Shown here: piece by piece, positions 11,421 through 23,234 of the stretch
Layout: the number at the start of each line of letters is the position of its first letter
How positions within the stretch are numbered: the stretch's first letter is position 1
Assembly: GCA_017893485.1 (NCBI GenBank)
Contig: CM030368.1
Coordinates: 112,610,220-112,674,219, forward strand
Reading direction: 5' to 3'
DNA: 64,000 nt
Source of the DNA: Hemerocallis citrina
Lineage: Eukaryota; Streptophyta; Magnoliopsida; Asparagales; Asphodelaceae
Translations under genes and position numbers: made by a program
The notes under the pieces: model-generated
The model's input: the letters and a program-made list of their open reading frames with translations, nothing else
Told to the model about the DNA's origin: nothing
Databases searched by the model: none

Positions 11421-11670
11421 TGGAAAGATCCATCTTCATGAATCACCATATCATTTCGAGAACCAGCTTCAACCTCAGCTCGAAACTCCTGCAATTGCAC
11501 ATCAGCAGACTATGCCTCCTTAATCTGATCTACCAAGGACGACTGCAACTAAAGCACTATAAAACTCCGCTCAGAACTAGGCAATACCACATCTAATTCC
11601 AATCTTCTCATAGTTTCCACAAGCTTTTTCTGCTCAGTAAGAACCATCCCAACAGGTCTTTGCCTCATAT

Positions 11671-11839
11671 TCTGGTGGCATGGTATGAAGAGGGTGATAC
11701 TACAAACTGATATCATGGATTTGAAGTTGCATTTCTGGTGGCATGGTATGAAGAGGGATGTTGCAAGATTTGTCTCTCGGTGTTTGATCTGTCAGCAAGT
11801 GTAGACAGAACATAGGGATACTACAAAACTGATATCATA
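11671..11839 (-). repeat. Inverted duplication, arm 2, with tandem side copy
   Basis: 11717-11814 is the perfect reverse complement of arm 1. A 24-bp piece of the same arm (tctggtggcatggtatgaag and onward) is also present directly at 11671-11694, and gatactacaaa.ctgatatcat is duplicated at 11696 and 11818. The pattern suggests template switching. Confidence 0.85.
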
Positions 11840-12209
11840 ATCTGCCATCAATTCCAACTATCGCCTTTGCCTCATATTCAGTTCCTTCTGAGTGAACACA
11901 TACTTGAGAATTTTGTGGTCACTGAAAATCTCCACTCGGTCTCCAATTAAGTAATTCCTCCAAAGCTTCAAGGCAGAAGATCACAGTAGGAAACTCCAAA
12001 TCATGTGTAGGATAATTCTTGTCATGCAGCCTCAATTGTATAGATGCATATGCAACAACCTAGCCTTGTTGCATCAAAACAGTAACCAAACCTCTACCTG
12101 AAGCATCACAATGAATTACGAAACCTCCAGATCCATCTGGTATAGTCAACACAGGTGTTGATGTCAACTGATTCTTCAGTTCAACAAAGGCTTCTTCACA
12201 AAACTCATC
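11840..12209 (-). pseudogene. Element 3 pol: RNase H domain
   Basis: Minus-strand translation shows the degraded RNase H of Ty3/Gypsy Pol, which removes RNA from the RNA:DNA hybrid. Recognisable pieces include the HDLE region and the [16 protein letters not shown] and FTQKELN segments matching 35246-35578 of element 2. Frames are broken by several substitutions, and no continuous frame spans the domain. The region between it and integrase is rearranged (see the inverted duplication). Confidence 0.75.
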
Positions 12210-13148
12210 TCACACAAACTTCTGATCCTTCCCAGTCAACTTGATCAACAGCCCTGCAATCTTCGAGAAATCCTGAACAAACTTCCTGTAATAACCCGCT
12301 AGACCAAGAAAACTCAGAACCTCCGATACGGACTTCGGTGTCAGCCAATCCTTAACAGCAGAGATCTTGGACGGATCGACAGAAACACCATCACCAGAAA
12401 TAATATGGCCCAAGAAAGCCACTCGCTCCAACCAAAATTTACACTTGCTAAGCTTCCCATACAACTGATGATCTCTCAAAAGTCTGCAAAACAACCTTCA
12501 AGTGCTCATCATGCTCATCCCGATTCCAAGAATTGACAAGAATATCAACAATGAACACCACAACAAACTTGTCCAGGAAGGGAGAAAAAACTTGATTCAT
12601 CAAGCTCATAAATATAGCTGGAGCATTAGTAACTCCAAAAGGCATCACCAAAAATTCATAGTGCCCATATCTCGTTCGAAAAGCAGTCTTCTGTACATCC
12701 TTAGTTTTCACCTTAAGCTGATGATAACCAGAACGAAGATTCAGCTTCGAAAATACAGAAGTGCTTCCCAGTTGATGAAATAGGTCATCAATCCTTAGCA
12801 ATGGATACCTGTTCTTCACTATGACATTATTGAGCTCGCGGTAGTCAATGCACAACCTCCGACTACAATCCTTCTTGTTGACGAACAGAACAGGAGCTCC
12901 CCAAGGAAAAAAACTTGGCCTGATAAAATCTCTATGCAACAACTCATGAATCTGCTCCTTCAACTCAGCCAACTCAGCTGAAGCCATTCTGTACGGACTC
13001 TTAGAGATTGGAGCTGTTCCTGGCTGAACATCACTACTGAACACCACTTTACGATCTGGCGATAATCCCGACAATTCCTCAGGAAAACATCCAGAAAATC
13101 CTGCACAACCAATGGTGCGACAACATCATCAGCACACACTTTCTCCAT
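12210..13148 (-). pseudogene. Element 3 pol: reverse transcriptase, catalytic Asp lost
   Basis: The main frame 12448-13074 carries [70 protein letters not shown] and the catalytic segment, which here reads FIVDILVNS. The family motif is FIDDILVYS, so the first catalytic aspartate is replaced by valine. A frameshift joins it to 12210-12494, with the thumb and connection motifs [19 protein letters not shown] and [17 protein letters not shown]. The N-terminal protease-RT linker ([14 protein letters not shown]) lies at 12960-13148 in another frame. The enzyme cannot be active as written. Confidence 0.9.
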
Positions 13149-13151
13149 AAC

Positions 13152-13554
13152 TCAAACTTCCTGACTAGCCAACTTCTCAACACAAGTAGGCGGCATTTCA
13201 CCGGTACAGAATTCAAATTTCTGATGTTCTGGCATTCGAAACACCACCTTCTTCTTACGGCAGTCAATCACAGCATGAGTGGCACCAAGCCCATCCATCC
13301 CCAGAATCACATCAAAACCAGAACTGCCAATGAAAATCAGATCGGCAACAAAATCCATACCACCAATAACCAAGGGACTCTGCTCACAAATCTGAGAACA
13401 CATGACAACACCTCCACCTGCAGAAATGTTCCAAGTCACTGGATAGTGCTGCTAGCCAAGAGTTGCAGATCAACGAAGCGGGAGGAAACAAATGAATGAG
13501 TTGCACTAGAATTAAAGTGAGCATGAGCAAGAAAATAATGGATAAGGATAATGC
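13152..13554 (-). pseudogene. Element 3 pol: aspartic protease, active site mutated
   Basis: The retropepsin-like domain begins at the 3' side of the candidate intron. Its active-site segment reads HFNSSATHSFVSS, where the sister elements have LFDSG or LFDFG, so the catalytic Asp is replaced by Asn and the following Gly by Ser. Both fit G-to-A changes on the coding strand. The following frame holds NISAGGGVVMCSQ, GFDVILGMDGLGATHAVIDC and FRMPEHQKFEF, normal for this lineage. A frame change near 13440 separates the active-site part from the rest. Confidence 0.85.
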
Positions 13555-13706
13555 CTAGTAAGAGGTCAAAGTGAGAATACAAGGTAGAAGCAAAATACAA
13601 GAAAGAGGCATGAATGGAAGGCAACATGAAGAACAACATGATGTAAGAATAAAATAGCAAGGGAAATCAAAAATGAAATACAAAATGGAAACAACAAATA
13701 ATATAC
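13555..13706 (-). other. Candidate intron 2 (gag-protease junction), 152 nt
   Basis: Donor GTTGTAG|GTATAT, acceptor TCTTACTAG|GCATT, T-rich throughout. It lies between the same two codon positions (phase 1) as 37058-37214 and 62702-62847. Read unspliced, the gag frame runs through the whole intron and stops exactly at the acceptor TAG (13557-13555). Removing it joins the gag tail in frame to the protease. Confidence 0.72.
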
Positions 13707-14934
13707 CTACAACAACACCTAAAGCAGTCTCAGCATCCTGCGTAGTCAAGTTGTAAGCCTGACCACGACCTGCAGGAAGATTACCCCGTGGAGCGGCTCT
13801 CCTCTGCTCAAAGACCTGCCTCTGCAGGGGAAATGGTCTACCCTGACCATGAACAAGCGCTCCCTGCAGAGTGGAACCTCTAACTGGTGCAAGTGGTCTG
13901 GCTTTAGGGCAATCACGAACCATGTGGTCCACTTCTCCACATGCAAGGCATTGGCGGTTAGCTACCCGCTGTCCTTGTGCATACGACCCACCTTGTGATA
14001 GTAATCACAAATATGAACGGACCTTGGAGCGACAGGTGGATAAGGTAGTGCCCTGACAGGAAGGGGCAGAGTCGGCCTCCTAACAGGCCCACCAACAGAT
14101 CTAGAGCAACAAAATGATGAATAGCATGCTTCCTAGTGCCGGTCTGTTCCTGAATCCTTGTAGCATCCAGGATATCAGCATAGGAACAAAGTCGCAAGGC
14201 AGCAATACGGTCCTAAATCTCAATGTCCAAGCCCGACAGGAAACGATGGCCTCTATCTTGATCATTTGCCACCATGGAAGTAACAAACGACTTAGTCGGG
14301 CAAATTCCGCAGCATACTCGTCCACAGTCCGACTCCCCAGATTCCAGACAGTGTTTAGTTTAACATCTATACTTTATGAAATAACAACGAAAAGAATACA
14401 ACTAAACACTATCTGACAAACCTGAGTTAAAGAGACAAACTGTCGTTCCATCTCATTCTTGGTGACATTAGGGAAGAACTTCATGAGGAAGCTCTCAGAA
14501 AAAGTGGCCCAGGGAATGGGTCGGCCCAAACGTTCAGGCTCAGTCTGCCACCAAATGTGGGCAAGGTCGACAAGCTGGATGCTCACAACATCCACACGAT
14601 CCACATCAGCAATACGTGCTGCGGTTAACAACTACTCAGTCCTGATAAGATATTGCTCGGCTACAGGTGGACCTTTAGTACCCGAGAACTTATCCAGGTG
14701 AAGCCTCATGAAATCTGTTACATTACCAGGCCTCAGTGGCAGCACGACGGGGGCAGGCACAATGGGTTCTCTATTGTCAGTTTCATAAGCCATTCTCAAC
14801 TGCTCATTATGTTCCCGTTGCATCCGCATCACCAGTTCATTGTGCTAACGCTGCATTTGCATCAACTGTTCAACAGTGGGCGCATCAGACTGATCATCCT
14901 CAGTACGGGAAAAAGAAGCACCTTTTCTAGGCAT
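13707..14934 (-). pseudogene. Element 3 gag, two candidate introns
   Basis: Start codon at 14934-14932 (MPRKGASFSRTEDDQ), the first Met after the leader. A TAG after QLMQMQR interrupts the N terminus. The capsid-like part (MRLHLDKFSGTKGP, DVVSIQLVDLAHIWWQTEP, WATFSESFLMKFFPN) runs to the candidate intron 1 at 14421. After it come VDEYAAEFARLSRL (14337 downwards) and, after a frameshifted region, the zinc knuckle CLACGEVDHMVRDC near 13900-13950 and a proline- and arginine-rich tail ending in TALGVVVG. The protein would bind element RNA and form the particle core. Frames are shifted several times between 13960 and 14330. Confidence 0.82.
14338..14421 (-). other. Candidate intron 1 in gag, about 84 nt
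   Basis: Donor ACTCAG|GTTTGT is a strong consensus. The acceptor position reads AATCTG|GGGAG, i.e. the CAG of the sister elements has become CTG, so this copy may no longer splice here. The intron interrupts the conserved gag motif that precedes VDEYAAEF. An 11-bp perfect inverted repeat (AGTGTTTAGTT) lies near its two ends, at 14350-14360 and 14400-14410. Confidence 0.6.
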
Positions 14935-15113
14935 GGTTTGCAATAAAAATCAAACGGTTAGCATCCCGATCATAAGTTGGATATCAATTGTTCATGTGAT
15001 CACTGTATTGCGCATATTGTTGAGTCAAACCGATAAAATCTTAAATTTGATTAATATATCAATCAAACCCAAACTTCATTTCTTTAGTCACGTTTGACTG
15101 ATGTATTATCCAA

Positions 15114-15131
15114 ACCCGGGCTCTGATACCA
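15114..15131 (-). other. Primer binding site, tRNA-iMet type
   Basis: Minus strand TGGTATCAGAGCCCGGG, complementary to the 3' end of initiator tRNA-Met, ten bases inside the LTR terminus. Confidence 0.92.
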
Positions 15132-17338
15132 CTAAAAACCTTGTCACGCTCTGCTTACCAAAAATACAGAATACGAGCATGTAACATTGGCCCAGTGAAT
15201 GACTAACGTCACCCATTAGCTGTTTATTTGATTAACTCAACAATATAATCAATACAGAAAAAATGTGCAGGCAATAATAATAATCTCATGAACTTAGAAT
15301 GATACAATAAAAATATCCAAATACTATAATAATAATCCAACGTTTGGAAACAATAATAAATTCCGGGACATAAGCCCAAAACAATAATAATCCAATCCAA
15401 AATAATAACAAGTCTCAATTCATTAAGTTTATTAAAGCAATAAGCAATTAGAAAGCAGTAGTCTTCAGAATGTTTGTTCTCCAATTCCAGCAGGCAATTA
15501 TCCTCCATTACTTGTATACACTTCATCTAAAAAGAGGAGAAAAATTATCCTTAGAGCAAGTCATGGACAGCAAGTAGAGAAAGTAGGGAACAATGGAATA
15601 ACAATATAACAATGAATCAATGGATCAATAGGAATCAATAACATGGCATGATAGTAATAATCAATAACATGGCAATCAATGCAACGGTGTAACAATGATT
15701 GAATATTCGGTAACAGTAATCAACGGTTAATATCAATAACACTTGGACAATATTGGATACAAATAGGAACAATGATGAACAATATGCAATGTCGGTGATT
15801 TGTCAATCCTTATGTCTATTAATCATTTTAATCCTAACTAATGCATGTACTACTACATCCCATACTACAGGTTTGATGCATACAATCAATTTCATTTTAG
15901 ACTCAAGTGGTGCACTCGATAGATGATGTACTTGGCAACGATAAACACTATTCACTTTTCGGTGTACGATACGGTCATCGGCAACGATACGGTACACGAT
16001 AGATTGGATTACTGCCATAACCACAATCACACGATAAATCGGTAGTCGAAACGGTAATTAGGGAAACACGAGCCCCTCCTCCAAGTACAATCACTACTTA
16101 GTTCACTACTCAAATCACCCTTTAAATCCTGGCTTATTAATCATTTATTAATGCAACAATACAAGATGCAATCGATGGACATTTGGTGAACAGTGGTATC
16201 AATAGGGAAATAATAAGTTGATAACATGGATAGGACGGTTAGAATAGTGACGATAACTCATTGGAAACATGTAATGCAACATACATTCATTAATTCATGC
16301 ACTAGTATGATATAAGAATAATTAATCTATTAAAAAGTGGAATCTAAAATTCTGGACAGCAAGCGCAGTATGTACAAAAAATGCAGTTTCCCACTGACTC
16401 AGAAATCGAAAGTTGAATCCGTCAGAAATTCTGAAAACTAGACTTCGCCACGGTTCCAACGCATATTTAAACTTCAATTTCCAACAACAGTAGCTAGGTC
16501 AAACACACTGTTCTTTACAGATTCTATGTTCAGGCAATTTCGACATTATGTTATTTTATTATTAGAATCAGCAAAAACTCAATATTAAATTCAGTAAAAA
16601 TACTTTCTTGATTCCTAAACATGTTAAGCAACAATCTGGATATTTTCAGAATAATATTTTATCATTTGATCAGCAATTTTACTGTTTAAGCGCGAAAGAT
16701 ACAAGAATGTAAAAATCTAAAAGTAAAAACATAGCTGTAGGAAAATGGGCATAACGTTTGCTACAAAACTCGGAATTCAAAAATTCAAGATGTTCTGGAA
16801 ACCAGAAAGATAAGGCTACAATTCATATTCATAATGTATTTTATTTTAAGATCATTTACTGGTTCGAAAGTAGCAGTTAACATTCAGGTCAACAAGGGAT
16901 ATACAGTATTTGTGTAGTTTTCTTGAAAATAAATTAATTAAACATGATGGGTATCTATTCTTTAGTCAAAAAATTGTGTAATCAGCATGATGAGTGTAAA
17001 AAATTAAATAAGATTATAACACACACATACACTAATTTATCATCAATCAACCATCAATCGATCAAACAACATACAACCTAATAATTTTCTCTACATTAAT
17101 TTATTTGTGTCGTGACTGTATGTGTAACTCTATTGTCCATACTATATGATGTATGCAAGATTCAATAATTTCGGAGTCAAATTGGCACGATGTCAATAGT
17201 ATTGGGGTTAGCTCGTGTAAACCCTCAATAAACCTAACGAAAGAGATAACAATGTATAATACGATGAACAAAGGATTTACTTGCAAGAGTTTCAACAAAA
17301 CTTGAATTTGATACAATTAACAATTCAAGAGGACGGTG

Positions 17339-17347
17339 ACTTGCCTT
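17339..17347 (-). promoter_or_regulatory. 5' splice donor in LTR leader (GC type)
   Basis: Minus strand AAG|GCAAGT followed by CACC. Apart from C in place of T at position +2 it fits the donor consensus, the form expected of functional GC-AG introns. Confidence 0.45.
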
Positions 17348-17880
17348 ATAAACGGTGAATTTGAATATCAAGAATAACGGGATAAGGATCCCGAAGCAAC
17401 GAACCCACGAACACACAATTCAGCACGTGCATAATACATGCAATAAAAGTTACAACAACAAATAGCAAGGAGACAATTGCAGCAGTACAATAACCATAGC
17501 AAGTGTGGGCTCGGGCACGGGGTTGATGTCAATGGCGGCGTCGCTGGCATCGGCGGCGTCGGTGGGCAGAGCTCAGAGGGTCAACGACAGCAGCAGGGGT
17601 CTGGCGCTGCTATCGACGAGAGCGGAAGAGGAGGAGGTGCAGGGGGTATTGGGGTCTGGCTTGGTTGGCGGCGCTTGGGGAGCCGCACTGGGGGGGGGAG
17701 GGGGTGACGACGGGGTGCCAGAGCTGGCCGGGGAAGACGATCGGAATGGGATGGTTTGGGGTGATTTGGGGGGGAGAAACCAACCGGGAGAGAGAGAACG
17801 GGAGGAGAGAGAGAGAGTAGGAGAGAGGGTTGACAGCTAGGGTTTCGATTTGTGTGCAATTTAGGTTTTTCATTAGGGTT

Positions 17881-17890
17881 GTATTTATAG
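17881..17890 (-). promoter_or_regulatory. Element 3 LTR TATA box
   Basis: Minus strand CTATAAATAC, about 310 bp inside the LTR end. The corresponding 3' LTR site at 9700 is mutated (gtatttacag). Confidence 0.6.
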
Positions 17891-18195
17891 GGTACAATTA
17901 GGGTACTGGGTTGGTGAATTAGGGTCCAATAACAGCGGATTAGGGTTGAGAACAAATAAAATTGGGTTTTAGGGTTCGTATAAGAGATAGATCAAAATCA
18001 ATAGGGTTCAAATCAAAATACCCACAATTAAATAAGAGAACAATAGGATCAACAAGTATAGCCCGATCAAAAGAACGAAGAATTTCATGAACAAGTCTTA
18101 ATTAAAAATAATATTCAAGGAAGTAATAGGGTATTTATTCAATTGCAAATAAAAATATTACAAAAGGGTAAAAATTGAAGAATAAAAAAATGGTA

Positions 18196-18837
18196 GTATC
18201 ATCGACTCGCCCAGCGAGTGAGGATTCCAAGAAACACGAACCAGCTTGATGACCTTGTTCTTAGGCACTTTCTCACGAAAAAGCAACTGGTGGAATCTCA
18301 CAGGTGAAATCCGGCCAAACGGTCAATTCAGAATAGTCGATCACGTGTCTCTCATCTCAGATATATCTCCTGAGTTGTAAGACATGGAAAACATCATGCA
18401 CTCCTGATAAAGCTGGCGGCAATGCAAGATGATAGGCCACCTTGCCTACTCGTTCCACATTATCAAACGGTCCAATAAACTTAGGGCTGAGCTTGCCCCA
18501 CCACCAAACCGAATGACACCACGCCGAGGCGATACCTTTAGGAAAATATGGTCACCAATCTCAAACTCCAAAGCTCTCCGATGGACATCAACCCATCGCC
18601 TCTGCCTATCCAGAGCTGCCTGCAAGTGCTTCCTGATCAGAGTCACCACATCAACTGTCCTGGTGATCAACTCTGGACCCAACAACTTTCTCTCACCAAT
18701 GTCATCCCAGCACAATGGTGATGTGCACTTCCACCCATAAAGTGCCTTGAACGGTGCAGCTTTAAGACTGGCCTGAAAGCTGTTAATGTACGAAAACTCC
18801 ACGAGTTGCTAATGGTCCTCCCACGATCCACCGAACC
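18196..18837 (-). pseudogene. Element 2 pol: integrase C-terminal part (left fragment)
   Basis: The frame 18446-18802 shows the end of the integrase core and the linker ([59 protein letters not shown]). The GPY/F module and chromodomain start continue at lower coordinates in another frame, up to the GES motif where element 3 begins. The right edge at 18837 is the family-B LTR. The rest of this gene resumes at 34461, so the two parts are one element split by about 15.6 kb. Confidence 0.88.
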
Positions 18838-20324
18838 TGTAGCGCCCCGATTTCCAATACTGGAAAAACCGAGACACGAGCCAAGACCTTTTCTTCAATT
18901 AGTCACAATACACAGAAAAACAAGAGAATTTAAAACTTTTTATTCAACACTCAATGTATTACAAGTCTGAATGTCATACAACTGCAATACATTACAATAG
19001 TGTTACAATAATACCTTTACAATCCCAAGTATTACAACCTTCAACAAATTACATCAGAGTACAAGGAATGAAGAACAAAATTTGGTAACTCTCACTTGAG
19101 TACTTCTCAACTAATAGATAATCAATACATATACTGCAGCGGAACTAAACATAACACTGACTCCTTGCTTTCCTTGACTTGAGTCCTCCTGAATCTCGCA
19201 CCTGTACTTCTGCAATCCGGTACCTATGGAAGTGAGGACGTCAGTATTCACTGACACTTAAAGGCTGATATCAAAGCAGCGAATCTCCCAAACAACATAC
19301 AAAACATGGCAATGGTGTTGGTGTAGTTTAAGTGTTCGTGAGTGCTATGACTAGACTCTAATGCGATATTTAACTAGAACTAGGATGCTTCCCATTCTAA
19401 TGTCAACGAGTCTCCGAAGCAACATGCAGCCCATACTACATGCGACCCTATCTCAAGCCGTTTCTCCATATATAGGGATTTGAACCCGCGTTATGAATTC
19501 TAATTGTACACAACCTGCTCCTGACAATACTCCATGACTCTGTGAGGTTGCAGAAGGGATCAAGTCCCCCTATGCAGTCTGCTTATGGTGTCTCCGTTTT
19601 CCACAACTACCCGGCATGCCGGACCTCACTCGATCCCAGTGTATCGGGAATCGTTCCAAAATCAAACCATATGGTCTCGCAAGCGCAGGGTAGCGCGAAG
19701 CCTACCCTGTGGCACCCTCTGGGGTCTCGCAAGCGTAGGACAGCACAATGCATCCTGTGGCACCCCGCCACGGTACTTCAAGAATTAACAGCGCGAGATA
19801 CGCAACCCGTGCTCCCAACTTGTGAGACGGCACCGTACATATCCCTTTGACAGGAAGGTGCAACCCAATACACCACCTATGATCTGCCTCAAGGGACGAG
19901 TTAGTGTAAGGGGCCCCCTACAACCGATTCCTCTCTCCCAGCAAAAGGGTTTAAGTAAAATGATCTTTATAAGTCACTATCCTAATGATGTCCCTGACTC
20001 GACAATCCTAGGGACGATAACATTATAAACATAACATGCTAGGCCTTAAATTAGGCTTCGCAAGACAACTCTACTAGGCTGCTCAACCTAGACTCACCAG
20101 AATCCTTCGGGATCCGATTCCTGGCCCATCGATCCAAGACCTCGGCCGTGCGAATATACATGCATGCCGCTACCCTAAACTTGGATTCCGTCTATACTCC
20201 GGTCCTCGATCAATCTACCCTGTTTAAGATTCGACGGTACACAAGGAGTGACTCCTCCACAGTTCCTTAGGGTAAGAAAACATATGTCTTGATGGTCGAT
20301 AGCCCTGAGGGTGGTAATATCACC

Positions 20325-20610
20325 CTAGACGAGCACGACGAACTGTGTACTAGCTAACAAGCTATACACGAGTAACAACCAAATACGAGCCAATAAGCTA
20401 CTTATGAAACAATAACTACCTACGAGCCAGGCGGGCCTCGTAGGAGATAACAACGTACATACCAGCCAAATAAGCCGCGTATGAGACCAACAGCTACGCA
20501 CGGGCCGGTCGAGCCGTGTACGAGACAACAACCTACATACGAGCCAAATAAACTACGTATGAGACCCACAGCTACATACGGGCCAGTCGAGCCACGTACG
20601 AGCACAACCA
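20325..20610. repeat. Tandem repeat array, about 34-bp half units
   Basis: Repeats of acgagccaaataagctacg followed by tatgagaccaacagctac. The same array is at 30810-31090 and, inverted, at 24145-24430. Confidence 0.75.
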
Positions 20611-20984
20611 TTTGCAAACAACCATTCAGGTAATCAATCCTAGAAGCAACCAAACGTGCTTACTAGCAAACTTGATCTTCTATTATTAGAAGCAACAGAA
20701 AAATCTACTAATAGTCTATGATCGGTATTCTACTAACGAAAAACCGAAGGCGACATAACAATCTTTATCAAACTAACTATTACTAGTGGTCTCCCAAATC
20801 CTTATTACTTCAAGCTATAGTACTTTAAGCATGGCATACAATTGCAAGCATCTACGTACAACAATCTAATTATGGTACATAACATAACCACCAACCATAA
20901 CACTCCTACAATGTTCTAAACATGGTAGGTTAATTAAACATCAATCCTACAACATTATAAGCATGTATAATGATTACTACTACA

Positions 20985-21345
20985 ATCTAAGTATAGATAA
21001 ATGAATCTAGCATGGTATACAACTTTCCTACTAGCATGTAAGTATGGATAAATTAATCTAGCATTATATACCACTTATCTAAATATAGATAAATTAATCT
21101 AGCATGGTATACTACTTTTCTACAATCATCTAAACATAGATAAATTAATCTAGCATGGTATATGCTTTCCTACAATCATCTAAGCATAGATAAATTAATC
21201 TAGCATGGTATATGCTTTCCTACAATCATCTAAGCATAGATAAATTAATCTAGCATGGTATATGCTTTCCCACTATCATCTAAGCATAGACAAATTAATC
21301 TATCATGGTATACTACTTTCCTACTATCATCTAAGCATGAATCTT
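20985..21345. repeat. Tandem repeat array, about 50-bp units
   Basis: Units contain catagataaattaatctag, then catggtat, then ctttcctacaatcatctaag. There are six or more copies, and the array is matched at 31465-31870. Confidence 0.8.
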
Positions 21346-21439
21346 ACTAAGCATGAATGACTACTAAGCATGAATGTCTTACTAAGCATGGATAACTACT
21401 AGTATGAACATACAACATTCCTAAGTATATATATATATA

Positions 21440-21950
21440 TACTTCTAAACATGGTAAGTAATTTTAGCCTTTATCCTACAACATTCTAAGCATGTATGTC
21501 ATTCCTAAACATGATAGGTATTTTTAGAATAAATCCTACAACATTCTAAGCATAAATATACACTTAGCATGGTATACATCATTCCGAAACATGGTTGGTA
21601 TTTTTAGAATAAATCCTACAACATTCTAAGCATAAATATACACTTAGCATGGTATACATCATTCCTAAACATGGTAGGTATTTTTAGAATAAATCCAACA
21701 ACATTCTAAACATAAATATACACTTAGCATGGTATACATCATTCCTAAACATGGTAGGTATTTTTAGAATAAATCCTACAACATTCTAAGCATAAATATC
21801 ATTCCTAAACATGGTAGGTATTTTTAGAATAAATCCTACAACATTCTAAGCATAAATATCATTCCTAAACATGGTAGGTATTTTTAGAATAAATCCTACA
21901 ACATTCTCAGCAAAAATATCATTCCAACATTGTGCATGATTTTTCCTACA
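21440..21950. repeat. Tandem repeat array, 51- and 81-bp units
   Basis: Units combine aacatggtaggtatttttag with aataaatcctacaacattct and, in long units, cacttagcatggtatacatc. Matched at 31975-32610 with more copies, and in part at 25909-26040. Confidence 0.8.
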
Positions 21951-22234
21951 ACTATCTAGGCATGATACTTACTAACTTAGCATGAAACATGAACATCTAT
22001 CATCTTTATTGAAACATAACATCTACTACAATTTTATTTGAACATAAACCTCTACTAAAACATTATTTAAACTTGAACATCTAATACAAATTTATAAACA
22101 TCTACTAATGCTACTTATTTAACATGCACATTTACTACACTACTTTACTTAAAACATGACCATCAACTACTACTTATGAATAGCTACTAATATTTTACAT
22201 ATCATAACCATCTACAACTACTTCCTTTTCACGT

Positions 22235-22400
22235 TTACTACTACTACTACTTTATTTAAACATACTACTACTACTTTATTTTAACATACTACTACTAATT
22301 TATTTTAACATACTACTACTTCTTTATTTAAACATGAACATAAACATCTACACTACTTCTTTTAATCATCTACTACTACAACTACTACTTTATTTTAATT
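22235..22400. repeat. Trinucleotide-rich tract (TAC/ACT)
   Basis: Interrupted runs of tactactac with tttatttaaacat spacers. Matched at 26335-26470 and 32905-33030. Confidence 0.75.
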
Positions 22401-23224
22401 TGAACATAAAACATCTACAATTAAATTACTTACTAAAAAAAATCTTTATTAGCATATGTTTCTTATTATTACTAGTGGACATAAAAGAGATCTTTTTAAT
22501 CCTTTTACAACTAGTGATTAGGTTAGTTTCTTTTTCATAATTAAAACTAACATCTAATTTAGGTTCTTTTTACTTAAGATTATAAAAGAATACAACAATA
22601 ATAAAAATAAGGTAAGAACCTTCATTTGGTTCAACCAACATATGCTTATCTTTTTAGTCCAAGTTCAATACAAGTCCTACAACCAAAAATGGTATAAAAA
22701 GGTTCATATGCTTTATGTATAAGTCCATATTCAAGTCCTACAACCCCAAAATGGTTGTATGTACAAGTCCATATGTATATGTTATTTTAGTCCACAAAAC
22801 AACTACTACTACTACAAGGATTTAATCTTTATGTGTATTTAACACTACCATTTGTTTCTTTTCTTTTTATGTGGTTATTACCTTTAACCATTCACAAACA
22901 TACAAAAATAAGTACCACATACAACAACATCATCACAATAAACCATTCTCAATGAACAAAAGAAACAAAACAAGGAGGATAAGAAGAAGAAGAATCATCA
23001 AAACAACAATACAAACAAACAATCAAACAAAAGAGAAACCCCCACCTCCTTTTCTTGTAGGAAGGACTTGCTATGCTACCACTTCTCCTTCCTCCTAGCT
23101 TTTAGAAATCTCTACTAAACCTACAAGAAAACTCTCAAGTTAGTATGGTGTTCTCTCTTTCTTTTCCTTTCTTTCTTTCTTTCTTTATGATCTTTCTAAA
23201 ATGAGACAAAGGTGGAGGAAGGGG

Positions 23225-23234
23225 GTATTTATAG
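23225..23234 (-). promoter_or_regulatory. Family-B LTR TATA box
   Basis: Minus strand CTATAAATAC. Identical boxes are at 27304-27313 and 33873-33882, each just upstream of a (tttc)n tract in the transcribed direction. Confidence 0.6.

Larger units (their letters stand above)
9451..18195 (-). mobile_element. Chromovirus element 3 (Ty3/Gypsy, Tekay/Del-like), degenerate
   Basis: Order on the minus strand from right to left: 5' LTR (15142-18195), tRNA-iMet primer site, gag with two candidate introns, protease, reverse transcriptase, RNase H, integrase with GPY/F and chromodomain-like tail, then a truncated 3' LTR (about 9451-10019). LTRs near 3 kb, the iMet primer and the WELE...FPxLF-type tail suggest the Tekay/Del clade. 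Its right end abuts the chromodomain region of element 2 at 18196, so it appears inserted in that element. Many stops, frameshifts and two lost catalytic residues make it non-autonomous. Confidence 0.88.
15142..18195 (-). repeat. Element 3 5' LTR, about 3.05 kb
   Basis: The inner terminus is TGTCACGCTCTGC on the plus strand. The outer terminus is worn: where the 3' LTR has ggtaattaca, this copy reads ggta and then runs into element 2 coding sequence. It holds a TATA box at 17881-17890, a candidate GC splice donor at 17339-17347, GC-rich leader DNA at 17500-17840, and A/T-rich U5 DNA from 15142 to 17300 with no recognisable gene. Confidence 0.85.

Noticed and set aside
20985..21950. CRISPR-like array
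   Set aside because: Repeats are contiguous tandem units with no unique spacers, and the DNA is plant.
22334..22540. Repeated small ORFs (also 26410-26616, 32979-33185, and the 75-codon frames at 22871, 26950, 33519) as conserved genes
   Set aside because: They recur only because the whole LTR is duplicated. Composition is low-complexity and follows the tandem DNA; no domain or codon signature is visible.
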